64,000 nt of DNA from Campylorhamphus procurvoides (GCA_013396655.1 WBMV01001018.1:3591756-3655755); one strand, 5' to 3'; positions 26,901-41,900 are shown, counted from the stretch's first letter. Notes: generated from the sequence alone by a model not told the origin. Translations and numbers: made by a program.

Positions 26901-29900
26901 CTGTTTGGTTTTTGTGCTCTTGGTAGCTGTGACGAAAGCTGATTCCCTCCTCGCTGGATTGTTGTAGCAAAGCCCTTCCCCCTGCACTTGTCTCATTAAA
27001 GGCAGCTCAAGCTCCTCCTTGGCTCCTTTCTTTAGCTGCTCAGGAGTTTTTTGAAAATGAGTGGGTATAACATGGAATTTCCCTCACAGGTGATCAAAAT
27101 CTGCTGGAAAACACACCTGAAATTTGGGTATAATGGAGTGTAAAAATGAGTCAAATTGAAAACAGGAACAAACCTTCACTATTCCCATTGGTAAATGCAA
27201 AGCATCTGTGTGAGTCTGTTTAAGGTCACATCCATGTGAAACACACCTGTGTTTTTAAAACATAGGCCAGTAGTATTTATGGGCGTCTCTTCTCCTAAAC
27301 AGAAGTCTGTCTTCAGTACTGGAGCAGTAACTTCTGGGGTTTGTTTTTTCATGTTCAGTTTTAGCCTGAGCATTGGCTGAAGCGAATGACCAGTGTGCAC
27401 ACTGACCATCCAAAATTTCAGGAATATGTCACTGTTAAAAATACAACCCTCGTTCACTGATTGATTTAGTTTGGAGGGGAAAAGATTTGCTTCTCCTTCC
27501 TACAGACATTGAGAACGTAACAGGCATTTTTTACTGTGAGGTAGGTTTTGGTTTTTTAGCTGTCTCTGCTAAAAGCAAATGTCATTTAAGGAGAGTATTT
27601 TTCTTGCTTAAGAACGTTGTTTAAACTCTGTTTTGGCTGCTTTCTTTTTGGTTCACTGGTGTTTTTTGAGCTTCTGGACTCCTGTTCAAAGTTTAAAGAA
27701 CAATAACCAGTCAAATGTAAAATAATGTCAATTGAACCAACCTATGACTCAACAGTCAACTAAGTCATCCCGGACCTGCACCAAATGGACTGAGGCCAAA
27801 CCCTAAAATTGGCACGCATCCCTGTCCCTCTTCTCCATAGATTTCCACTGAAGCAGAGCCCAGGGTGCAACACATTGGTTAATATTCCATAATAAACTGC
27901 TCCACGTGTAAATGTATGCTTCTCATTGACAAAAACGGTGAGAGCACGTTGTGCAAGGCTCACCCGGATGGACAAGGAAACGGGGATTGTGCACTGAGGA
28001 ATTCACCACCTTCAGTTTCTTCAGTATCAGTTCCCCTCTGAGCAGGGCTTCCTGGAAGGGCTGGAGAGGAATTAAGGAAGCAACAGTCCTTTCTGCTTCT
28101 TTTTCCTTCTCTTCATCTTTCCCTTCTGGTCTTCTTCCTCCTCCTCAGAGTTAGGGTTTTATTTCTACTCTTTTATTTATGTTTATTGAGTTTTATTGCT
28201 TTTAATTTTTTTCTTTATTTCTTCTAATTTTTTTATTGCTATTGTAAAGCAGAAATCAGCTCTGCAGTGCTGCTAAAAGCACAAACTGGTAAGTCTGTGT
28301 CTACAAAGTCATAAAAATCCATGTCTGGACTTCTGTTAGAGGGTTGTACTGGCAGCAGAAGAGTGTCAATTTTATTGTGTTTTTTCAGAAGAACGGAAAT
28401 TAACTTTCTAATTACCAGTCTAAACTTATTTATACCGTTGTGACTACTTATTTGACTATGGAACAGTTTTGAGGGTGTTCAGCCTGGAGAAGAGAAGGTT
28501 CCAAGTTTGGGTTCCAGCCTAAAGGGACTCCAAGAGACCTGGAGAGGGACTTGGAACAAGGGCCTGGGGTGACAGGACAAAGAGGCAAGGCTTTCCACTG
28601 AGAGAGGGCAGGGTTAGATGGGATATTGAGAAGAAATTCTTCCCTGGGAGGGTGGTGAGGCCCTGGCACAGGTTGCCCAGAGAAGCTCTGGATGCCCCAT
28701 CCCTGGAAGTGTTCAAGCCTAGATTACATGGATTTGGGAGCAACCTGGGATAGTGGAAGGTGACCCTGCCTAAGGCAGGGGGTGGAATGAGATGATCTTT
28801 AAGGCCCCTTCCAACCCAAACCCTTCTGTGGTTATATGATTCTGTTGCAGTTTAGTTTAATCTTTTACTGCCTTTCTTTGAGTACCATTAATATTTTTCC
28901 ATGTACATTAGAATCAGCTTTCCAGATGTCTCTCCTCCTTTCCAGCAGCATCATTTTGGCAACCTGCACCCAGTCCTGTGATTGACACAAGCACTGTACA
29001 TGGCTCATGCTGAGGTCATTAATGGAACAAGTCCTGTTAAATATTTTAAGTTCAGTTCCTCTGGTACTACGTTAATGTGTGTTGGAGTAAGGGGTCAGAT
29101 CCTTTTCCGATATATGCTGCCTATGTAGGATGAGCCAAAATGCTGTGGCTAGTCTGAGCTCATGGGGCTGCTCTAATAACCACAGAATACCTTGGTGCAG
29201 GAGTTCTGCTGCTCTTTAATGCAGAGTGTTGGCACGTGGAATTAGTGTGTTAAAGGGCCTGTGTTAGGACAAAAAATGTTTGAAGGATATGTTGGCTCTT
29301 GCTTAGTTTGCAAGGTTCAGAAAACTAAGAAACTGCTTCCAAGAGAGTGTCACACATGTAAAACTGGGGCTGCTGAGATCCAAAACAGGAATCACAGAAT
29401 CATTGAGGTTGGCAAAGACCGATCTCCACCTTGTCACCTGGACCAGAGCACTGAGTGCCACATCCAGTCATTCCTTGAACAACTCCAGGGATGAGGACTC
29501 CACCACCTCCCTGGGCAGTCCCTGCCAATGCCTGATAACCCTTTCTAGGAAGAAATTCCTCCTGATTTCCAGCCTGAACCTCCCCTGGCACAACTTGAGG
29601 TAGTTCCCTCTCCTCCTGTCCCTGTTCCCTGGGAGCAGAGCCCGACCCCCACCTGGCTCCCCCCTCCTATCAGGGAGTTGGGGAGTGAGAAGGTCCCCCC
29701 AAGCCCCCTTTTCCCTCAGCCACTCCTCATTCTGCATTCACAGACTGAGAGGACTGGAGCTATTTAGTGAGGTGTGCTTAAAATTTAAAAAAAACCTAAT
29801 TCTACTCAGATTTTTTACTTTATTCTATGGAGTGCATTAGTCTTCCAGCCCTCCTAGTTCAGATGCACCTCAGTCCGTGAGCCTCGAGTGTGTACCTGTG

Positions 29901-32900
29901 CTTAGGGAGCAGGATGTGCCTGCAGGATTGAGTTCTTGAAGGGCAGGTTTTAGAAGATCCACAACCTGCTTGTAAATACATGTAGATCAAATGAATATTT
30001 TGTCATCCAGCAAATCATAAAGAATTTGGGACACCAGGATGATTCGATTCCATATTCCTACATAAAGCTTTTAAAATATAAAGGTACTGACTTGTGTCTG
30101 GCTCTGTTTTTGCTGCCTCTTTATTTAAGGAAACGAGGGTGCACAATGAAATTTCAAAAAAAACCCCAACACAAAGCTTTGGAAAAGTATGCCTAAATTG
30201 ATTCATATAGAAATGAATTCTACCCTTGAAGGTAAGATTTTTTGGCTGCTTTACTGGAGCACTGTAATAAATATAAAAGTTTAGAACACATAATTTAATT
30301 ATCATATTCTGGCCATAAATGCTTTAGGTCTGTAGTACATTTGAAATCCCAAGAGCTCTGGCTGAGGTTGCAGCTGCAACATCAATTACCATTTATCCAT
30401 TCCAAGAAAGCTTTGCCTGTGCCCTTGAAACCTTTACGTTCTGGAGAGTGTCCAAACGGGAACAAGGCGTCGCGTCGCTCCCTTCGTGCTCCGTTCTCCT
30501 CCCGAGCAGCTCCAAGATGGGAGCCGACGCCATTTCACGGCGGGTCCTCCGAGCCTGGCGCTGCCGCGGCACTTCCAGAGAGCTCTGAGTCACCTGTGGC
30601 TCCCTGGCAGGTTTGGGAATTGATGTCTTGCACGCTTGGACAGGGATGGAAGTGCCCAGTGGCCGTGGGGAGCCACGGTGTGTCCCACGGCGGGTTTGGT
30701 GCGTCCGCGGTGTCGGGAATCTCCGCAAATTCCTGCTCTGGTTCTGTGCTGTTGGTACTTGCCTGTGCTCTTACTGCTTATTTTTATTTACTAGAGTATT
30801 GATTGACAAGAAATGAACCAGCAGCACTGGGAATGGTAGTGCTGCAGCCTGTGCTGACCAGGGCAGACACCAGCTCCGTGAGAAGCCTGTTCCCAACAAC
30901 ACGTGTTGGGCATTGAAGCACCACTGCACACAGGGAACTGCTGTCTCTGCCTCTCCAGAGTGGCCAGTTGTGTCAGGGTCTGTGTGTGTGCAGCGTTCCT
31001 GTCCTGGAAGTGTGTGTGTCCCTTCTCCAGCATCCCCAGCTCTGTGTGATGCCCAAGAGCTTCCCAAGAGCCCTTGGGAGTGGAGGCTTGGGCTTGGGAC
31101 TGGCCAGGGGAAGGCAGGACTTCCTGTGCGTTCAAAGCTTTCATTTACTGGGTTTTCTAATTAAACACCATTTATTCTTAAGGAGAGCAGAGCTTAGATT
31201 TGCAATTCAGGTTCTTAAGACCTCGGGATTATACAGGGATCAAACCCCATCAGTGCCAAGGTGTGACTGGCTTGACAGCAAAGGTTTAATTTCCGTTCAT
31301 TTTGATTGCCAGTAGTAGGTATATTTTTATGCATAAAATCCTATATAAGAGGTGTATGTAAAGCTTTTTGTTGGTGTGAACTGAAGTCACTTCTTTGTCT
31401 TGAACTCAGTCGGGATGGTTTGGTCAAGGTCCTTGTTAGGATGTCCCTGGGCTGTTGGAAACTTAAGCAGAACCTTGTCGGTATTCAAGGTGACTGTACA
31501 GAACCACGAATCCTACAGCTTTCATTGGATGAAGGGATGGTAAAATGTGTGTTCTGCAGATGGAGGGTAACTCTGAGACTTTGCTGCTTTAGGAATGTCT
31601 CATATTTTAAATTTTTCTGGAAGTTAGAATCCTGGTACTCCATTGGCAGTAGCGTTTACCCTGCTGGTGTCAGGAGGAGGCACAGCAGTACCTGCCCCTC
31701 TGACTGTACAACAGGTGCTTTTCTGCCGTGAGTTTCTGCCTCCAGCAACGAAGGAAATTTGGCCATGGCCTTCCAGAGTGACACATGCCTCATGTTGCCC
31801 TTATCTTGGCTGTGTCATAGCCATGTTGCACAAAACCAGACCGTTAGTTCAAAATCTGATTTCCTGGCTTATCAGGGTTTTTTTAATACTGTGTTTATCT
31901 GGGTGTGCGATAAAGGAAACGGTGTTAATCGTCCTGGCTCTCAGAGCAGCTGGAAACCAGGAATGCTGGGGACTTTTTTTCACAGGCTTTGGCTAAATAC
32001 TGTAATCCAGAGTAGGTTTTTATTTTGTTATGGTATCAGTGAGAACATGCTTGTCAAAGACCAGCACTACCAAAGCACTCCAGATCTCCATTTTAAATAT
32101 GAAACAGGAGAGAAAAGTGAAGAATAGGTGGGACCATGAGGAATTTATTTGGAGGGTGGGTTTGTGGGTGTTGCGTGCAGTCAGACCTTGGCTTGGGGTC
32201 TGTCACCACGTGTTTAATGCCTCAAAGTCGCTGTGGGTCCCCTTGATGGCACCTGGCCAGACCAGGGGCTGGTTCTGTACCTGCAGAGCTCACAGGCACT
32301 CTGGGGGGAAAACGTGGGTTCTTACCAATTTTGTCTCTTTAAACTGAAATAAGAACGTTGCAAGAGGCAGAAGAAACCAGTGGTTCAGGTTCTCAGCAAA
32401 ATGAATTTCTGGAATTAGTTTCAATTGGAAAACACACTTCTGCCTTAATAGTCACAAATCTAGTGTCAACAGCCTTGGTTTAAAACCTTTTCCTGCCTGA
32501 ACTGAAAACTACTTTCCTGCCTAAGTGGGTATAAAAAATAATTAATAGTTTCTCTAGTTAATGAAGAAATAAACAAGCAATTCAAAAAATGTAATCAGTT
32601 GGTGTCCGCAGCCCAGTGTTTACATTGTTCTCATTGCTGGAAGATAAGGAGGAGGCCCAGCTGGCAATGACATTGAAAATGGTTTTCTCTACTCTTAGTT
32701 TGGTGATACCACTTAACACCAATAAGTAACTGCCTTTTAAGAATATATTCTCAGTGGTGGTTCAGTCCTAAGGTGAGCTGTGCTGCAGAGCCAGGATGTG
32801 AGTGGGCTGTGTTTTGGGGTCTGGGTATATCAGGAGTGAGGGAAACTCAGAGATATGAAACACCAGATTAGAATTAGAAGTAAAATGAATAGTCTGTCAA

Positions 32901-35900
32901 AAGCCTAGTCAAATTCTGAGCTGTTTCTGCCCCTCCTAGACATGCTGCATCCTTCGCTTTCTGTGTAGGTGGCATTTGGGCATGAACAGCATTTTCTTAC
33001 AGGTGTGCAGGAGCCAATTGCAGATGTTCTGGGTTCGTAATTTATAACAGCGTCAGGGAATGTTTTAGTTGTCCATAACTCTGAATAAAATGCCATTATG
33101 CGTTTCCCCTGAACTTTTTTTTTGTTAAAGGTGATGATTGCTAAGCTGATGGCTCCTTTTTTTCCACTGGCAGCCCCCAGATTTCCTGAGCTGTTGCTGC
33201 TCCTGCTCTGCAGCTTGCAGCCATTTTCCTTAAATGCAGACAGTTTTTGAGCTATAACCAAGTCCTCTTTCCATTGCATGTATGTAACTTGCTGGTGGTG
33301 CTAATTTAATTCACATTTTTAAGATGACTTTACCCTTCACCAGAACTGTGCTCAAGGCACGGCATGTTTTTGTGAGCCTGACTGACCAGCCCAAGCTTTC
33401 ACATGCTGGTAGAAAGACTTGCAGGTTTTAGACCATAAATGACCAGCAGTTTTGGTTCCTGAAAGTGTTCCTCTCATCATTATCTCACTAGAGTTGTTTT
33501 CCAAAGAATCATGGAAGACCAGAATGTTTTGGGTTGGAAGGGGCTTTAAAGCTCATTTCATTCCACCCCCTGCCATGGGCAGGGCAACTTCCACCAGCCC
33601 AGGTTGCTCCAAGCCCCGTCCAACCTGGCCTTGGACACTTCCAGGGATGGGGCAGTCACAGCTTCTCTGTCCAACCTGTGCCAGGGCCTGCCCACCCTCA
33701 CAGGGAAGAATGTCTTCCAATTTAAACTTACTCTTGAAAGTTCAATACTTTTGTGATTTTCATTTAGTAATGCAAAGTAACTGGAAAGCAGTCTATTTTT
33801 TATATTATAATAGTAGGTTCAGCACATGAGGCTGCCCATTCTGTGTATGTTAGGGAGGTTTTATGCTCTTCATAGTAAAGAGGGAAGAAAAAAACAAGCA
33901 AATGTTCTCCTTGGCAATGGCCACCTGGGCTGGAGGAAGTTTACTTCTTCCACAGAGTGAATCCCTTCTCTGCCACTTCTGGCTGCTCTGACGATTGTAG
34001 CTGGTGGCAGGGCTGGGAGTCTGGTGGTCCCTGTCCTTGATATCTTGGCTATCACAGCCTGGCCAAGGACTGAGGTGCTGGAATGACCAATTTGCCTGGA
34101 ACCAGGACCGTCCCCCGCAGGAGGACGAGGGTCCTGCAGCAATGGAGACCCCGAGACAGGAAAACCTCCACCACCATAAACATTACCACACCCGGCTTTA
34201 GTGCAGTTTGACCCTTGAGCCAGGTTTGAAAGTCTTTGGTGAATGATTAACCCCGAAATGGCTTTAGTTAAACAACCTGATTTCTGCAGAACTCGTTACC
34301 GGGGCTGCATCTTCGATGAGGTTTTCTATTTTACCCTCTTCATTAAGGTTTTCCATTTTACCCCCTTCGTTAAGGCTTTCCATTTTGCCCCCGTGTGTTT
34401 CCTTGACTGGAAATGATAAATACATCTATACAAATAAATAAAATCGCGTTGTATATAAATAGATTCTGAAAGTACGTGGGAATGGAACTTAGAACTCTGT
34501 AAAAAATAACACCTTGCCTCCCAAAATAAAATTTAATCAAAGTTTTTACAGCTATGGAGCTCTTAAAACTGGAAGATTTTTCCCCTCTCTCGTCTATCAT
34601 GCTTGACTTTTTCTTTATTTGAGACCCATAGTTTATTATGTTTTTGTTGAATTTAAAACCATTTCTGCAAATACTGAAAGGTAGCTTTTCTATTATTATA
34701 TTATCTCAGAGTGTAATTTCCCTGTCCTTACCTCTTCCTTAGGAAGTGGTTGTTTGTCTTGCACTACATGTAATTTTATAGGTAAAAGATTTATATTAAA
34801 CATAAGTGTAGTTAGTTGTGGCTCTTGCAGGAGCCCTCGTGCACTGTAGTCCCTCCTGGTCATGTTTTACAACCAGGGGCTGATGGTGGCTGGCAGTTCT
34901 CCACACGGTTAGTAAATATTGCCCTTATCTGATACAGCCAGGCTGGGAAGATATGCCAAGAGCCCGGATTAGATTGCTGACTACTGCTTTATTAATCAAT
35001 GTAATCATTTATTTTTAGTTTTCTAAGTCATATCATCTGTTTTCTTTCTCATATTACATTTTCTGTGGTGCTGGTACAGAAAATGAGCCCTGTTTAAAAA
35101 TTAAAGGTGATTGAAAAGTTTCAGTGGAATATGTTTGGCACTGCCATGGTTTCCCTGACAGCTGATGAACGTTTCCTTAAAAATGCTTTTGTCAGAAGTT
35201 TGAGAGGTATAAAGGGTTTTATTTTTGTATCTAAATTAGCTGTCTTCAAAATTATACATAGAGAGATGTTTCCATCTTATTCTGCTTTTAATCATTTTAA
35301 TGAAGCAAAGTTCTCAAGTTATATATTCTTGATTTAAACTCATAGGCTCCCAGCCTATACTTCAGTGATTAGTCTGAGATTTTTATTCTAAGAAAAGGAG
35401 CTACTGGGCCTAAAACTTAAGAGAAAATAAGGCATTTTAGAGTAGCTCTTGACTGGTCAGTGGTTACTGATCATAGAAGGGGATTGTTTGGTTTTGAGGT
35501 AAGCATTGGGGTTTTTAACTGGGGTTTCTTGTGTATGACACTACAAAGTGGAGGAACGGTTCAATTCCTTTTTTCAAATAGATCAGTAAGCTGGGGAGTT
35601 AAAAAAAAAGGAAGAAAGTAATATATGTATCACATGAAAGGAAGCAAACTTTGAGGTCAGAATTATTTGTCTGATTAGACAGAAAATATGTGAGGTAGCA
35701 AAGAACTAAGTACAGTTTTTAGGTCTGAGGTTGCCATTTTGTCTCTGGATTCCTTCTGAAATCTCCATGGAAGAGCAGAGCTGTCCAGAGCCAGCACAGT
35801 GGCAGCTCTGGCAGCAATGGGTCTGCTCTGTACATCCTGAGACAACCCAGCAGGCATGGATACCTCACCACTCTGAGCTGGAGTAAATCTGGGATCTGCT

Positions 35901-38900
35901 GGGAAAGGCAGGAGCACCCAAAATGTGCAATGTGGGCACAGTCCATGGTGAAGATGAGCAGCAGTTCCAGTCTCTCCAGCCAGAGGAGTTGGGCATTGCT
36001 CAGCTCCAAGCACAGCTCCAGTGGCTTGAGACTCTGCTGTGGCTTTCCTCAGTGTGCTGGATCTCCAGCTGTGTGCTGGGAAGGCAGGAATTCTGAAAAG
36101 GCTCGTTTGTATCAAAGAATCACAGACAGGTTGGGGTCTCATCTTGTTCCACGCCCTGCCATGGGCAGAGGCCCCTTCCACTAGCCCAGGTTGCTCCAAG
36201 CCCCATCCAATCTGGTCTTGGACACTTCCAGGGATGGGACAGGCACAGCTTCTCTGGGCAACCTGTGCCAGAGCCCCACCACCTTCACATGGAAGAATTT
36301 CTTCCTAAATAACTGAATACCATCCTAATGAACCAAATACCATCATGCACAGCTTTATGATAAGAGGCAGAAGTAGATCTGAGTCCTCAGCTTCCTTAAC
36401 CATAAGCTTTTTGTTACTGCAGGTTCACAGCCCTGGGCTTCTATCAGCCAGTTCCTTCACTGGGGCTGTGCAGTGGCACCTTCATCCTTACAGTGTTCAT
36501 TCCTAGAGGTCTCTGCACTTGAGGAAGGCAGACGTGCTGGGTACAAATCAGGATGAGCGTGTAATTAAAGATGCATGTTTGTAAGGACATCAAATAGAGG
36601 GAACTGGTTTGAATTACATTCCGCCATCGCTGGGATGCTGAGGGCTGGATTGTGCAACCGTAGGGTTTTATTAGAGCTTTCTGTTCTTTTAAAGGAGACA
36701 AATTAATTGGAAAACCCAGCAACGCCATCCCATGGCTCATAAACAGGGATACAGTCCATCAGTGAACTGACAGATGTGCTGATGGTGGTTGTCAGCCACT
36801 TGGTAGAGTAATAGAGAAGTGCTGCAGCATTCCACAAATACTTTCTGAATGCAAAGGAGCAATGTGACAGATTTGAGTTCCTTTCCAAGTTCTGGAAAGA
36901 AGCATTCTTTCCTTTGGGGAAAGAGGGGCCTTTTTCTTCCTTTTCCTCAAGGTTCACTCATTCTCCTTCATTCTGGCTGCCAGCCTTTCCTGTTGAGGCT
37001 TTTGTACCACCCTTGTTCTGCTTGTCTTCTCACTGCTATTCTAGCATGTTGGAGCTCTTGCTGTTTTCCTGTCCAGTGTTTTCTTTTCTACCCAGCCCTC
37101 TACTCCGACCTAGACACAGCTCAGCTCCTCTCCCAGCCTCAGACACTGGTTTTTAGGGGGGTCTACACTACCTTAGGTCTTTGCCTGCTTGTGCTGTCTC
37201 ATTTTTTCCCCTAACACAAGTAATTTTCACTTTTTCTACCCTCTGATTCCATTTTTGTCCAAGTGAGGACTTCATTGACGTGTTTATTCTGGTTTGACTT
37301 TGATCCCTGTGTATTTGAGTGGGAGCATTCCTGCTCCTTGTCTTTTTATTGCCTGAATTCCTCTTGGAAAGAACAAACATGATGGCAAAGTCCTTTGAAT
37401 CTTTGGATGGGCCATTTCTCAGGTACTCTGGGGATGGGACATATGGACCTGTTCAAAAGCAGAGCCCCCCAGGTGTCAAAATGTTCTAATTTGGGCTGGA
37501 ATTTAAGGTTTGTGTGAATGTTTGAGAACTGTGGGGTTTTTTAAATGTGTGACCAAATCTGGTCAGACTCTCTTGAGGAGAGGAAAAGGAATTTTCCATG
37601 CAAAAGCCAGCCCACATATAAATGTTAAGCCCACACTGGGGAAATGTGGATGGTCTGGAGAGTTTCCAAGGAAAGGCACCAAAATCTTAAAAAAAGTGTC
37701 ATTTTTCTAGCTTCATCTGGAAAGTGGCTGGAACTTTGGTGCTCAGGATTTTCTGTGAAGAGCATTTTAAGTGAGGCAGACAGTATAGAAAGTGCATTTT
37801 AGGAGTTTAAAACTCTCTTAGAAATCACAGAATCACAGAATGTTTGGGGTTGGAAATGATCTCTGGAGGTCATCTGGTCCAACCCCCCTGCCAAGTCACC
37901 TGGAGCAGGTGACCCAGGAACGTGTCCATGTGGATTTGGAACGTCTCCAGAGAGGGGAGACTCCACACCCTCCCTGGGCATCTGTTCCAGTGCTTTGCCA
38001 CCCTTTTTTCCCTCTTGTTGAGGTGGATGAGCTCAACAAGCTGGGCCCTCCAGGAGGTGTGGGGCAGCCTCCAGTGGGCAGTGCCACACTTAGAGCTGTA
38101 GCTCAATAAGATCAACCTCTGAACTCCAGCCCAGCACTGCTGGCTCAGTCCTGAGGATTGGGATTAGGAGCAGCTCCTAGGGAATTGCAATGGATTGATT
38201 ATTGTTCTGACAGGGATTTATTTTTTTCTTAATGAGCTAACCCTTCATTTGTAGCCAGGCTGTGTGTTTACATTGGAAAACCAGGTTGTGATGTTAGGAA
38301 TGTATATATATTCTTCTCAACTGCTGGGGTGAAGTGATCACTTGTTACTGTGACTATTTATGAGTATGTGGCCCAACTTGCACAGCTTCTTGCAAAATAG
38401 AATCTCAGTAGAGAACTCGATGATGGTGCTGGAAGCGGAGCCCTTGTGCAGACTGCGGAGAATGCAACAGTAATGGAAACAAGATGGAGTAAGAACGTGT
38501 TTTAAGAGTCAATTTTAAAGGCTGGGATAATTGTGCAAGAAACTTGGCTTCAGAAATGTGTAAGGGAAGGGATCTTGACCCAGCCAAGTAGGCCATGAAA
38601 AATCCATACGGCTTTCCTTTGGTTTTACAGAATTCTTTGTTTAACTCGTTCAGAGTCTGGTGCACTTTGTGTGCAGAACTGTCACACTGGAGGGTGGGGA
38701 CAGGCTATTTCTGTAGGTACCAATCTTGTGTTTGCCTCTATCCCATAAACCTTATTTTTCTGCTGTGTTTCAGCCCTGGAATGAGATCAGATGTAAGCTC
38801 CTCTCCTTCCACAACCTCAACAACTACGGGACCACCTCCCAAGCTCTGTCTGGTGTGCTCCGACGAGGCCTCCGGGTGCCATTATGGTGTTCTGACATGT

Positions 38901-41900
38901 GGCAGCTGCAAAGTGTTCTTCAAAAGGGCAGTGGAAGGTAGGACATGCTTTGATGAGTTTGCTGTTTGAAGATATAAAGTCCCTGTACATATCATCCACG
39001 CTCAAACCATGAGATCACTGAGCTTGTCATAGTAAATCATGTTGATAATGGTGCATTATCTGAAGCGTGGATTCCATTCACACTGATAAAATGCTCCCAT
39101 TCACTCCGTGTAAAAGGACTTGTTGTTGCCTTGGCTTTTGTCTTTTTCATTTTCTTTTCGCTGTTGTTTTTGTTTAGTTATCCCATTTTTATACAGATGT
39201 TTGTCTGTGTGCATTAGATTTATAAGGTTTGTGATTTTTCAGTTTAAGGTTAATTGGTTTGTGTAGAAAATGGTACATAAAACTTGGCAAATTTGTTGTG
39301 TGTGGGGTTAGGGTTGATTCTGTCTAATCACAGGGAGAAAGTCAGTGTGGAAATTAGAGATGATGGAAAACTGTGAATAAGGGCTCTGTGATTTTGGGGC
39401 TGCATTGGTAGCCATTTTGTAATGGACTAGGTTGTACCTCAGGATGTGACTCTTCAGTATCAGATGCAGAAAAGTTGGAGCATATTCACAGTGTCTCTTA
39501 AAGGATGGGGATTCCTCAGTTCTGAAAGAACATCATTCTTAGTTACGGCCTTCAGGGTTTCCTGTCTCGTGCTTTACTCGTGCAGCCTCCACTGAACCAA
39601 ACCCATGTTCTGCTGACATTTTTGTAAGCTGGGATTGCTGGAGAAGAGGGAAGGCTGTTTGATAAAGACAAGCCACCATTCAGTCTTTGGAAGCAGCACT
39701 TTCCCCCAGTTCCCAGCTCAGTGGGTGCTCCGGGGAGCTCCGTGTAAGTTCAGAGCCTCTTGGAGGGATTGGAAAAATCAAGTTTGCCTTGCAGGTTTGT
39801 CTTGTCACAAGGGAAGGGATGTCAGCCCAGGGGAGACTGAAGCTGTTCTGAAGTTATAGGAAGGCAGTAGGAGCTCAAGTGCAAAACACTTTATTTAAAG
39901 CAAATAATCATCTGTACCTTTGATTAAAATCAGGTCACTGGAGATCCCCCAGGAGATATATTATATGGCAGCTAGATGTGTGGCATATGCATGGTTTTGC
40001 CTGTTCTCAAGCTTAAATAAATTAGGAAAGTATTGATACAGGAAAGAACCAACCCAGTTATTCCTTCTGATCAGTGGTGCAATTTGACTCTCATCAACTC
40101 TATTGATATTAAAAATGTAGGCAGGATTATGGCTGAAAAATGGTAATCAGTTCCTCAAGGCTTTCCTCTGCTTCCATTGTTATTGTCCTACAAATTAGCC
40201 TGCCCTTTACAGGATCACAGAATTATTTAGGTTGGAAAAGCCCTCCAAGATCATAAGAGTCCAACCTTTTACTGGTCACCACCTTGTCAACTGGACTATA
40301 GAACTGAAGGATTAAGCACCCTTAATGCTTCCATCTGATATCCTGGATGTTTTCAGGAGCCCTTCCAGGGTCTGTTAGTCCTAGACTTCACTTTAAGGAA
40401 CAAATAATTTGCTTTTGTCTTTTATAGGCATTTTTTTATTAGGAACACATGTAAAAAGAATTTGTTTCTGCAATATCCTTTTTATTTGTGGCTGCCAGGC
40501 ACCTGTTAGTGTTCAGCTCAAGCTGACTCTGCACACTGGTTATCCAGCCTTCAGCCAAAGCCCTTTTTTTCCACCTTTGCCTCCAGGCTTGTGCACTGTG
40601 ACAGAAATAATCACAGAAACGCTAGTCTCTCTGTCTAGAAAGGCCATATAAAGTGTATTTCTTTCAGCAAAGAATAGAACTAGAGGAGAAGAGGGAGGAT
40701 GAGGGTGGGACAGCGACTGTATATTCATGCAGTTCTTCACACAGACAGGCCTTCAGGAATGCAGGGAGGCCAGAGATCTTGTTTTAGCTCTGATTTTCAT
40801 GATGTTTCAGAGCCCAGAGCCCTCGTGATTGAGTTTCTCCTGCCACAGAACCAGCCCTGTTCACCTCCCAACATGTTATCCCAATATACCAACCTGGATC
40901 TTCAGCACTCCTCCCACCTCCACTTCCTCGCCTTGGAGCAGATCCTCACACCTCCCTCCACTGCAGATTCCCCCAGCACTTCTCCCTCCTGCTGTGCTCC
41001 ACATTGGCTCTGTTCATCAGCAGTTTTAATTCCATCTTCCAAAGTCCTTTGTCTGCAATTTCTAACCTTTTTATAGGGCTGGTGTGCTCAAATGAGCAGA
41101 GTCATTCAGTGTGATGGAGCACCAGAGCCCCCGCCACCGACGGGTGCTGCGGGCAGTGCCGTGCTGAGGAATGGCCACCCTCTCTGTAAAATGCCCCTCC
41201 ATGCCCCAAAGCTCCTTGGAAACATCTCCATTGGCTCACTGCTGGTTTTTATCAGAGTATTTCTGAAGTATCTTTGGGTTTTGAGCAACAGAGAGAATTG
41301 AAGCATGTTCCTTTGGCATGTCCTCTGGGCAATACTCAGTTATGGAGATCAGTTTCCCTTCCCGTTCCCACAAGATGCTCATATGACAAGAAGGCTTTAA
41401 TATAACATAATTCAAAGAATTTGTGTAGCTTGCCCCTAGAAAAGGCAAGAATAGGTGAAAAGTAAATAGAAGAAACCAAACCTTCATGGAGAGGAGGCTT
41501 CTTGTTAGGAATAAAATGGAACAGCATCTCAGGAAAATCTTCACCCGAAGTATCTGTATTGTTGTGTTGAACTGTGGTCTCGTCAAGCAGCTTTGAGAGA
41601 TATGGAATTGTGGTGTTTGCTCCTCTACAGTGCTGACAAATTGTCATCAGTTTATATTTCATGTGTGTGCACAAGTATATTTATTTATATGTCTTAGAGT
41701 GCTAATGGCAAACAGAATAGTGAGTCCTGGACCTATTGTCTAAGTTAATTAAACACAAAGATTATGCAAGGACCAGGAAGGCTCCTCTTCCCCAGACGGA
41801 AGAGGTGGGGCAGTTCATTCAGAAAAATGGTCAGGGCTTCCTTGGAATATCAAGCTGAAACACTTGACAGGACAAGTTTGACCAAAGCCATAGGAACGGA

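Noticed and set aside
30341..30802. 153-codon plus-strand open frame over the intron 2 CpG island
   Set aside because: No recognisable domain; length is explained by the GC-rich, stop-poor composition.
35675..36199. 174-codon minus-strand open frame in intron 2
   Set aside because: Partly runs into the CR1 fragment at 36116 and has no recognisable protein family.
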